A DNA stretch of 10,303 bases. Origin: JBEKYD01 sp049509915 (GTDB lineage: Bacteria; Acidobacteriota; Terriglobia; Bryobacterales; Bryobacteraceae). A model generated the notes under the pieces. It ran no database searches, had not been told where the DNA came from, and was given only the letters and a program-made list of their open reading frames with translations. The number at the start of each line of letters is the position of its first letter. Positions within the stretch are counted from its first letter, which is position 1. The stretch lies in contig JBEKZL010000265.1 in the NCBI GenBank assembly GCA_049509915.1, positions 1 through 10,303 on the forward strand, written 5' to 3'. This document shows, piece after piece, positions 5,347-10,303 of this stretch. The position numbers and the translations under genes were made by a program.

Positions 5347-6119
5347 TGATTTACCCCGCTGGCCAAAAATCCGCCGTCCACCACGATGCACTGGCCGGTG
5401 ATGAAGCTGGCGGCGTCGGAAGCGAGCAGCACCGTGGCGCCGATCAGCTCCTCGGATTTGCCGAAGCGGCCCATCGGGGTGCGCAGCTTCAGCTCCTTGC
5501 CGCGCTCGGTACCGTCCAGCAGGGCGGCGTTCAGGTCGGTGCGGAACACGCCAGGAGCGATGGCGTTGACGTTGATGCCGTCCTTAGCCCATTCCACCGC
5601 CAGGCTGCGGGTCAACGCCAGCACCGCCGCCTTGGACGCGGCGTATGCCGTTACCTGCATCAGCGACACGAACGAATTCAGAGACGCGATGTTGACGATC
5701 CGCCCGCGGCCGGAGGCCTTCAGCGCCGGGTAGAACGACTGGCAGGCGCGCAGCGTGCCGGTCAGGTTCACATCCATTAACCCGTTCCACTCCGCCTCGG
5801 TGGTTTCCTCGGTGCGCTTGCGGAAGATATGGCCGGCGGCGTTCAGCAGCACGTCCACGCGGCCGAACTCCTGCAACACCGCGTCGCGAAAAGCGTCCAC
5901 CGACGGGCGGGAGGCGATGTCGGTGACGCACCGCAGGGTCCTGCCTCCGGCCCGCTCCACTTCGGCGCAGGCTTCCTCGACATTCTTCCCCCGCCGCCCG
6001 GTGGGGACGACGTCGGCGCCGGCCGCGGCCAGCCCCGACGCCAACACCCGTCCCAATCCGGACGTGCCGCCCAGCACCGCAACTACGCGCCCAGTAAGAT
6101 CGAGGGGGCTTTCTGCCAC
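5343..6119 (-). CDS. SDR oxidoreductase, gluconate 5-dehydrogenase/KduD type
   Basis: This 258-aa classical SDR has its Rossmann motif GGTSGLG at 17-23, NAAG at 93-96, the tetrad Asn118 (VNL), Ser146, Tyr159 and Lys163 (YAASK), and a C-terminal VVDGGF. Arg42-Arg43 after the second strand suggests NADP(H). Its C-terminal third (TPMGRFGKSEELIGA) closely matches that of the SDR at 248-1084. The start is GTG, one base after the kinase stop; the Shine-Dalgarno AGAGG overlaps the end of the kinase gene (CAG AGG TAG), so the two are translationally coupled. Beside a KDG kinase, likely roles are 2-dehydro-3-deoxygluconate oxidoreduction (KduD) or reduction of the alginate-derived keto-sugar DEH to KDG. 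Gluconate 5-dehydrogenase is also possible. The substrate is not readable from sequence. Confidence 0.85.
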   Translation of the reverse strand: MAESPLDLTGRVVAVLGGTSGLGRVLASGLAAAGADVVPTGRRGKNVEEACAEVERAGGRTLRCVTDIASRPSVDAFRDAVLQEFGRVDVLLNAAGHIFRKRTEETTEAEWNGLMDVNLTGTLRACQSFYPALKASGRGRIVNIASLNSFVSLMQVTAYAASKAAVLALTRSLAVEWAKDGINVNAIAPGVFRTDLNAALLDGTERGKELKLRTPMGRFGKSEELIGATVLLASDAASFITGQCIVVDGGFLASGVNQ

Positions 6120-6122
6120 CGT

Positions 6123-7205
6123 CTACCTCTGGATGCGGGCCGAGCCGCCTTTGGCAAACGAACGCACCTGGTCGAGCGTGGCCATGGTGGTATCGCCGGG
6201 GAACGTGGTGAGCAGCGCGCCGTGCGCCCAACCGAGCTTCACCGCTTCCAGCGGCGCTTCGCCCGTCAGCAGGCCGTAGAAGAAGCCGGACGCGAAGCCA
6301 TCGCCGCCGCCCACGCGGTCGTAGACGTCCAGCTCCGCCACCGGCGCATTGAAGGTCTCACCATTGACCCACGCCACCGCGCTCCAACTGTGCCGGCTGG
6401 TGGAGTGCACCTCGCGCAGCGTCGTAGCCACCACCTGGATTTGCGGATGCTTCTTTACCGCCGCGTGAATCATTTCGTAGAACGCGCTGGGATCGAGCTT
6501 GGACTTCGACACTACGTCCTGCCCCGGGATGCCGAGGCCCTTCTGCAGGTCCTCTTCATTGCCCACCAGCACATCCACGTTTTCCACGATGCGGCCCAGC
6601 ACTTCCACCGCCCGCGCGGCGCCGCCGGAGATGTTCCACAGTTTCTCGCGATAATTCAGGTCGAAGGACGTCACCGCTCCGGCCTTCTTCGCGGCCCGCA
6701 TCCCTTCCACCACCAGTTCGGCCGTCTTTTCGCCCAGCGCCGCGAAAATCCCTCCGGAATGGAACCACCTTACCCCGCCCGAAAAGATTTCGTTCCAGTC
6801 GAAATCGCCCGGCTTCAATTGCGCGGCGGCTTCGTTGGCGCGGTTATAGAACACCACCGGGGCGCGCACGCCCCAGCCCCGGTCGCTATATACCGTGGCC
6901 ATGTTGGGGCCGTTCACGCCGTTGTGCTTGAAAGCCTTGTAGAACGGCTTCACGCCCATGGCGCGGACTCGTTCGGCGATCAGGTCGCCAATCGGGTAAT
7001 CCACCATCGCCGAGGCGACGCCGGTCCGCAGCCGGAAACAGTCGGCCAGGTTGGCGGCTACGTTGAACTCGCCGCCGCTGACGTGAATCCTGCATTCGTT
7101 GGCTTTGCGGAAGGGAATGATCCCGGGATCCAGGCGATGCACCAGAGCGCCGAGCGAAACCAGGTCGAGCGCTCCTTCCGGTCGAATCTCCAAAGGTTGA
7201 CTCAT
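6123..7205 (-). CDS. kdgK: PfkB-family sugar kinase, probable 2-keto-3-deoxygluconate kinase
   Basis: This 360-aa ribokinase/PfkB kinase converts KDG to KDG-6-phosphate with ATP, if the assignment holds. PfkB signature 1 is at 42-55 (VSGGEFNVAANLAD). FDLNYREKLW at 181-190 is typical of the KdgK group. VGNEEDL is at 214-220. Signature 2, DRVGGGDGFASGFFYGLL, begins at 296, with the catalytic Asp302 in the anion-hole GGGD. The ATG at 7205 is chosen because the enzyme's homologous part begins just after it; a longer frame to 7400 would be encoded by the hairpin repeat and reads as low-complexity basic sequence. No Shine-Dalgarno is visible, which is unusual. The kinase is first in an operon with the SDR. 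A related deoxy-sugar kinase such as an IolC-like enzyme is the alternative. Confidence 0.85.
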   Translation of the reverse strand: MSQPLEIRPEGALDLVSLGALVHRLDPGIIPFRKANECRIHVSGGEFNVAANLADCFRLRTGVASAMVDYPIGDLIAERVRAMGVKPFYKAFKHNGVNGPNMATVYSDRGWGVRAPVVFYNRANEAAAQLKPGDFDWNEIFSGGVRWFHSGGIFAALGEKTAELVVEGMRAAKKAGAVTSFDLNYREKLWNISGGAARAVEVLGRIVENVDVLVGNEEDLQKGLGIPGQDVVSKSKLDPSAFYEMIHAAVKKHPQIQVVATTLREVHSTSRHSWSAVAWVNGETFNAPVAELDVYDRVGGGDGFASGFFYGLLTGEAPLEAVKLGWAHGALLTTFPGDTTMATLDQVRSFAKGGSARIQR

Positions 7206-7235
7206 ATAAAATGTTCGAGAAACTAAGTATTCACT

Positions 7236-7256
7236 TGTGCGATTACGTTTCGCACA
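7236..7256. promoter_or_regulatory. Palindrome upstream of the KDG kinase operon (candidate operator)
   Basis: TGTGCGA (7236-7242) and TCGCACA (7250-7256) form a perfect 7+7 inverted repeat with a 7-base spacer, 30 bases upstream of the kinase ATG. It lies between the start codon and the long hairpin repeat, in the expected promoter region, although no good -35/-10 pair was found. Length and position suit a dimeric repressor of sugar-acid catabolism; the identity of any regulator is unknown. Confidence 0.45.
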
Positions 7257-7257
7257 T

Positions 7258-7333
7258 CCGGCAACCGCTCCCTTGCGGTCGCGGCTCGGAAGTGAGCAAG
7301 TCCGAGCCGCGACCGTTAGGGAGCGGTTGCCGG
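7258..7333. repeat. Long near-perfect hairpin repeat
   Basis: Two 33-base arms (7258-7290 and 7301-7333) are complementary at 31 positions and flank a 10-base loop (AGTGAGCAAG). The left arm begins CCGGCAACCGCTCCC and ends GGTCGCGGCTCGGA; the two mismatches are adjacent, in the middle. Its reading frames give peptides of the PCGRGSE..SEPRP kind, often seen as spurious ORFs in acidobacterial and planctomycete genomes (from memory). It looks like a REP- or MITE-type mobile palindrome. It is unlikely to be a terminator, since no T tract follows. Confidence 0.75.
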
Positions 7334-7418
7334 GCCTGCCCATTCCAGACCTTCTACCGTAAAAGCATGAGCCTTCGCTGTCAAGCGAATCGCCACTCAA
7401 CCCAAAGTTTAGCGAATC

Positions 7419-7599
7419 TCAACGGTTGCCGTTGCTTCCCGCCGCCGCTTCCAGTTGCGCGGCGAAGCGAGCGTCGGTGCGCTTGGGATAAGTGCGTGCG
7501 GATGCGCAGCACGTTCGGCGTGTCGCCGTAAGCGATGCCGGCCATGCGCGTCTGCCGGGCGGCCAGGGGCGGCCGCCTATCTGGGCTCCGCCCCACCAA
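7419..7599 (-). pseudogene. Possible frameshifted gene remnant
   Basis: This is the main content of the 405-base gap 7206-7610. On the minus strand one frame reads MAGIAYGDTPNVLRIRT (ATG at 7545, or earlier from 7599) with almost all codons ending in G or C. Near 7485-7496 that codon bias moves to the next frame, which reads YPKRTDARFAAQLEAAAGSN and stops at 7419. This suggests the C-terminal piece of a decayed gene. The family was not recognised. A perfect 7-bp stem (7558-7564 with 7571-7577) lies inside the upstream part and could instead serve as a transcript end for the gene at 7611. Confidence 0.25.
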
Positions 7600-7610
7600 A
7601 GCCGGACTTG

Positions 7611-7868
7611 CTACTTCCTGGCGCCGGCCTGTATGCCCGCCTGCACCTGGTTGATCGCCTGACTGACTAACTGGATGGCTTTCTCGCGATGGCCGGCCTT
7701 GTCGTCCGCGGCCGCCTGTAATTGTGCCGCGGCGTTATTGAGCGCTTTCAGCGCCGCTTGCATGTGCGGTTGTTGGCCCTCCGCCAGGGTTGCGACGGCC
7801 AGACCGGCGGCGCCGGCGGCGATGAGATTCTTCGCGGCCAGCCGCCGCGACATGAGTTGCGTTTCCAT
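7611..7868 (-). CDS. Small exported helical protein of unknown function (DKxGHR motif)
   Basis: This 85-aa protein has a Tat-like signal at the N-terminus (MSRRLAAKNLIAAGAAG at 6-22, with twin arginines at 8-9), ending near ATLAEGQ. The mature part is about 50 residues of amphipathic, Ala-rich helix: HMQAALKALNNAAAQLQAAA, then DKAGHREKAIQLVSQAINQV at 56-75. Small exported proteins with a DKxGHRxKAIxLxxxAIxxVxxGI pattern recur in many bacteria as uncharacterised hypotheticals (from memory). The ATG at 7868 is chosen because GGAGG precedes it by five bases; the frame is open further upstream but not coding-like. It is transcribed divergently from the plus-strand gene at 8102. The function is unknown; a small periplasmic helical hairpin is inferred. 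Confidence 0.75.
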   Translation of the reverse strand: METQLMSRRLAAKNLIAAGAAGLAVATLAEGQQPHMQAALKALNNAAAQLQAAADDKAGHREKAIQLVSQAINQVQAGIQAGARK

Positions 7869-7911
7869 AGGTTCCTCCCGATATTGTCTTTTGTGACTGA
7901 AAGCGTTCCCA

Positions 7912-7940
7912 AGCATACAACCAGCATGGGAATGCCGCAA
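7912..7940 (-). promoter_or_regulatory. Possible promoter for the small exported protein
   Basis: On the minus strand TTGCGG (7935-7940) and TATGCT (7912-7917) are separated by 17 bases. This gives a leader of roughly 35-40 bases before the GGAGG-preceded start. The -35 matches only 3 of 6 bases. A run of nine T on the plus strand (7943-7951) lies just upstream and could bend the DNA or act as an A-tract UP-like element. Confidence 0.3.
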
Positions 7941-7971
7941 TGTTTTTTTTTGGCGCACCGGTACTGAGAAC

Positions 7972-7989
7972 CTGTCCCGCATCGGACAG
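7972..7989. promoter_or_regulatory. Small palindrome in the divergent intergenic region
   Basis: CTGTCC (7972-7977) and GGACAG (7984-7989) form a perfect 6-bp inverted repeat with a 6-base spacer. It lies between the two divergent genes at 7868 and 8102. It could be an operator or a short hairpin. Nothing else clear was seen in this 233-base gap apart from the GC palindrome CGGCGCGCCG followed by GCTTTTT near 8008-8024, with no gene feeding into it. Confidence 0.25.
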
Positions 7990-8101
7990 CGATTTCCCAG
8001 GACCGGACGGCGCGCCGGCTTTTTGCGCTCCTTCAATAAGCCGCTGCACGCCGGAGAAAAGGCAATCCGCGTGCTTCGGCCCCCTCCAAGGAGTCCCACG
8101 G

Positions 8102-8560
8102 ATGCCCAAAATGGAACGTACACGTGAAACCGTAAACGGCCTGCCGTCGCTCGAATACCTGGTCGGCAAGGCACAAGCCGGCTGGAAACTGGTTGGCCTG
8201 GAATGGGAGCGCGAGCCGGCCGGGCCGGCCCCGGATGCTCCCGCCGCGGAACCGCAGGGATGGACGGAAGAGATCCCCTACGGCCTGCGCGTGTCCGACG
8301 ACCGTTCCCGCCTGGTCGAAAGCCCTCCCGAGTTGGAGATCCTCACCATCGCCCTGGATATGATTTGCGAGGATTGCCCGCTCTCTCGCGTGGCCGACGA
8401 ACTGAATCGGCGCGGATACCGTACCCGCCAGGGCAGTGACTGGTCCCAGGGGATGCTGTTCAACCTGCTGCCGCGCATGATCCAGGTGAGTCCAAGGTTG
8501 TTCAGGAGCGAGCAGTGGATCTCGCGCCGGAAGAGGCTGCCGAAGGTGTCCATCGATTAG
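8102..8560 (+). CDS. Hypothetical protein with a recombinase-like helical segment
   Basis: This 152-aa cytosolic protein has no signal or membrane segment. The N-terminal part contains LEYLVGKAQAGWKLVGLEWE (18-37), then a Pro/Ala-rich linker (39-54). The C-terminal half (76-146) is helical. Within it, LSRVADELNRRGYRTRQGSD followed by WSQGMLFNLLPRM resembles the LNxxGxxTxxGxxW helix region of the 'Recombinase' domain of large serine recombinases. There is no resolvase catalytic domain, so recombinase activity is not suggested; DNA binding is possible. The ATG at 8102 is preceded by AAGGAG at 8 bases' spacing, which decides the start over the longer upstream frame. It stands alone upstream of leuC with a 256-base gap. 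Confidence 0.65.
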   Translation: MPKMERTRETVNGLPSLEYLVGKAQAGWKLVGLEWEREPAGPAPDAPAAEPQGWTEEIPYGLRVSDDRSRLVESPPELEILTIALDMICEDCPLSRVADELNRRGYRTRQGSDWSQGMLFNLLPRMIQVSPRLFRSEQWISRRKRLPKVSID

Positions 8561-8816
8561 GCCGCAACCTGGGGTGTATTCGATTCGTCTTGGAGCCAGC
8601 CCCGTTAACAAGTTCAGCAACCGCTCCATTGGGGTCTCTTTTCCAACCAGGTTCCGGGCCTGCCCGGGAAACAATGACAGGCCAGGAAAGATGCTTAACC
8701 GATCTGGGGACTCCGGAGCCCAGGCGCGTCAAAGCGCCCGACCGCCGAAGGCGATGGTCTGTCCCACCGCTACGTGCTGTAATACAGAATTGGAACATTC
8801 CGGAAACAAGAACGCT
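8561..8816 (+). other. Upstream region of leuC
   Basis: This gap before leuC contains a tight GC palindrome (CCGGGC-CT-GCCCGG, 8654-8667), a dispersed repeat copy (8751-8768), and overlapping short palindromes GGAACATTCC and TTCCGGAA (8792-8805) close to the start. No run of leucine codons preceded by a start, and no T-box-like element, was recognised, so an attenuator is not supported. No convincing promoter pair was found. An open frame through part of the region is in phase with leuC but lacks coding character. Confidence 0.35.
8751..8768 (-). repeat. Dispersed repeat copy upstream of leuC
   Basis: Read on the minus strand it is GGTGGGACAGACCATCGC, differing by one base from the GTGGGGCAGACCATCG core. 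It is in the same orientation as the copies at 5326-5346 and 1439-1463, and about 50 bases before the leuC start. Confidence 0.6.
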
Positions 8817-10217
8817 ATGCCGCGAACCATCATCGAGAAACTTTGGGACGCCCACGTGGTGCATCAACAGCCGGGCGCGCCCGCTCTGCTCTTCATCGAC
8901 CTGCACCTGGTGCATGAAGTCACCTCGCCGCAGGCCTTCCAGGGACTACGCGAACGCGGCCTCAAGGTCCGCCGCCCCGACCTGACCATCGCCACCGCTG
9001 ACCACAGCATCCCCACCAGCGACCGGTCGCTGCCGATTGTGGATGAGATTGCCGCCCGCCAGCTCGCCCAGCTCGAAACCAATTGCGCCGAGTTCGGCAT
9101 TCGCTGCCTGGGCGTGCATAGCGACCGCCAGGGCATCGTCCATGTGATCGGGCCGGAGCTTGGCCTGACGCAACCGGGCATGACCGTCACCTGCGGCGAC
9201 AGCCACACGGCGACCCACGGCGCGTTCGGCGCGCTGGCCTTCGGCATCGGCACCAGCGAGGTGGAAAACGTGCTGGCCACCCAATGCCTGCTGCAGCGGC
9301 CATCGAGGAGCTTCCGCGTGGAAGTAAACGGCAGGCTGCGCCCGGGCGTATCCGCCAAGGACATTATTCTGGCGCTGATCGCCGGCATCGGCGTGGGCGG
9401 CGGCACCGGCTCGGTATTCGAATTCACCGGCAGCGCCATTCGCGGGCTTTCCATGGAAGAGCGCATGACCGTGTGCAATATGTCGATCGAAGGCGGCGCG
9501 CGCGCCGGCTTGATCGCGCCCGACGACACCACTTTTGAGTACCTGGCGGGCCGCCCGCACGCGCCGAAAGGCGCGGCTTGGGATGCCGCTCTGGCACGCT
9601 GGCGCCAGCTTCCCACCGATGAGGGCGCGGCGTACGACCGGAGCGTAACGATCGACGCCGATGCGCTCGAGCCGATGATCACCTACGGCACCAACCCCGG
9701 CATGGGCATGTCGATCGGCGCCGCGCTGCCCGACCCCTCGGCTCTGGCCGACCCGATGCAGCGCGAATCGGTGGCTAAGGCTCTCGCTTATATGGGCCTC
9801 GAAGGCGGCAAGCTGCTGGCAGGCCACTCCATCGACGTGGTCTTCATCGGAAGCTGCACCAATTCCCGCATTAGCGACCTACGCGCCGCCGCGGCCATAC
9901 TGAGGGGACGCAAGGTCAGCCCCAACGTACGCGTGATGGTGGTGCCGGGCTCGCAGGAAGTCAAGCGCCAGGCCATCGCCGAAGGTTTGCGCGAGGTATT
10001 TCGCGCGGCCGGCTGCGAGTGGCGCGAGCCCGGCTGCTCCATGTGCATCGCTATGAATGGCGACCAGCTTTCGCCCGGCCAGTACGCCGTTTCCACTTCT
10101 AACCGCAATTTCGAAGGCCGCCAGGGCAAAGGAGGGCGCACTTTCCTGGCCAGCCCCCTGACCGCCGCCGCCAGCGCCATCACCGGCGTAGTTACCGATG
10201 CGAGGACAATGCTATGA
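8817..10217 (+). CDS. leuC: 3-isopropylmalate dehydratase large subunit
   Basis: With LeuD this enzyme isomerises 2-isopropylmalate to 3-isopropylmalate in leucine biosynthesis, using a [4Fe-4S] cluster. The product is 466 aa, the usual LeuC length, and opens MPRTIIEKLWDAHVV. The three cluster cysteines are C347 (FIGSCTNSRI), C407 and C410 (EPGCSMC). CGDSHTATHGAFGALAFGIG is at 126-145. The C-terminus has STSNRNFEGRQGKGGRTFLA (426-445) for substrate binding. The chosen ATG gives the family N-terminus; only a weak GGAAA lies upstream. The stop overlaps the leuD start by four bases (ATGA). The LeuC versus homoaconitase distinction rests on the adjacent leuD. Confidence 0.96.
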   Translation: MPRTIIEKLWDAHVVHQQPGAPALLFIDLHLVHEVTSPQAFQGLRERGLKVRRPDLTIATADHSIPTSDRSLPIVDEIAARQLAQLETNCAEFGIRCLGVHSDRQGIVHVIGPELGLTQPGMTVTCGDSHTATHGAFGALAFGIGTSEVENVLATQCLLQRPSRSFRVEVNGRLRPGVSAKDIILALIAGIGVGGGTGSVFEFTGSAIRGLSMEERMTVCNMSIEGGARAGLIAPDDTTFEYLAGRPHAPKGAAWDAALARWRQLPTDEGAAYDRSVTIDADALEPMITYGTNPGMGMSIGAALPDPSALADPMQRESVAKALAYMGLEGGKLLAGHSIDVVFIGSCTNSRISDLRAAAAILRGRKVSPNVRVMVVPGSQEVKRQAIAEGLREVFRAAGCEWREPGCSMCIAMNGDQLSPGQYAVSTSNRNFEGRQGKGGRTFLASPLTAAASAITGVVTDARTML

Positions 10218-10303
10218 CCCCGTTCACCAATTTCGAGAGCCGCGTGGTGCCGCTGCCTCTGAATAACGTCGATACCGACCAGATCATTCCCGCGCGGTTC
10301 CTC
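10214..10303 (+). CDS. leuD: 3-isopropylmalate dehydratase small subunit (partial, cut by window end)
   Basis: Thirty codons are visible, opening MTPFTNFESRVVPLPLNNVD and continuing TDQIIPARFL. This is the standard LeuD N-terminus with the NVDTDQIIPARFL motif. The ATG overlaps the leuC TGA by four bases, and GAGG lies 9 bases upstream, so LeuC and LeuD are translationally coupled. The rest of the gene lies beyond the right edge. Confidence 0.93.
   Translation, partial: MTPFTNFESRVVPLPLNNVDTDQIIPARFL

Noticed and set aside
7206..7400. N-terminal extension of the KDG kinase by 65 residues in an open frame.
   Set aside because: The extra residues are encoded by the hairpin repeat and its flanks, lack family similarity, and the conserved kinase sequence begins right after the ATG at 7205.
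8008..8024. GC palindrome followed by TTTTT as an intrinsic terminator.
   Set aside because: It lies in a divergent promoter region with no upstream plus-strand gene, and the stem is only 4-5 bp.
7940..8101. Upstream extension of the 152-aa plus-strand protein.
   Set aside because: The ATG at 8102 has AAGGAG at good spacing; the earlier frame runs through a T tract and palindromes typical of a promoter region.
7869..8174. Long N-terminal extension of the small exported protein.
   Set aside because: The ATG at 7868 has a strong GGAGG at 5 bases and a signal peptide directly after it; the upstream frame overlaps the divergent gene and is not coding-like.
8574..8816. 81-residue N-terminal extension of LeuC from a GTG.
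   Set aside because: LeuC starting at 8817 has the canonical length and N-terminus; the upstream part has no coding bias and contains a dispersed repeat.
8561..8816. Leucine attenuator or T-box upstream of leuC.
   Set aside because: No leader peptide with a run of Leu codons, no T-box sequence and no terminator with a T tract could be found.

Overview
The window is GC-rich bacterial chromosome. Nearly all codons end in G or C, and several short repeats sit in the gaps between genes. Gene content and repeat style suggest a soil Acidobacterium of the Solibacter/Bryobacterales type. That placement is inference from general resemblance; no rRNA or other marker is present.

Layout. (1) Positions 1-115 are the 3' end (domains V and VI) of a group II intron whose body and reverse transcriptase lie off the left edge. 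(2) A minus-strand pair follows: a 57-aa cysteine-rich protein (1088-1261) and a mannonate-oxidoreductase-type SDR (248-1084), with a plausible promoter. (3) A probable three-gene minus-strand operon encodes two paralogous SPFH/Band-7 membrane proteins, with a 4-base ATGA overlap, and a LysR-type regulator. (4) A HigB/HigA toxin-antitoxin pair carries its own promoter-operator and is followed by a small VapB-like antitoxin with no visible partner toxin. (5) A two-gene sugar-acid catabolic operon encodes a 2-keto-3-deoxygluconate (KDG) kinase-type PfkB protein and a second SDR of the gluconate 5-dehydrogenase/KduD type. It is preceded by a palindrome and a long hairpin repeat. (6) Next come a possible gene remnant, a small minus-strand exported helical protein and, diverging from it on the plus strand, a 152-aa protein with a recombinase-like helical segment. 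(7) leuC is complete and leuD is cut by the right edge (leucine biosynthesis).

Together, the KDG kinase and two SDRs point to breakdown of hexuronates or alginate/pectin-derived keto-deoxy sugar acids through KDG to KDG-6-phosphate. The SPFH pair looks like an HflK/HflC- or stomatin-like membrane scaffold. leuCD is an unrelated housekeeping operon.

The most distinctive non-coding feature is a dispersed repeat with core GTRGGGCAGACCATCG. It has five copies in this window, two of them arranged as an inverted pair directly after the LysR stop codon. A separate 76-base hairpin repeat stands upstream of the KDG kinase. No clearly new multi-gene system was found. The best candidates for follow-up are the cysteine-rich mini-protein coupled to an SDR, the SPFH-SPFH-LysR operon, and the HigBA plus solo VapB-like arrangement.
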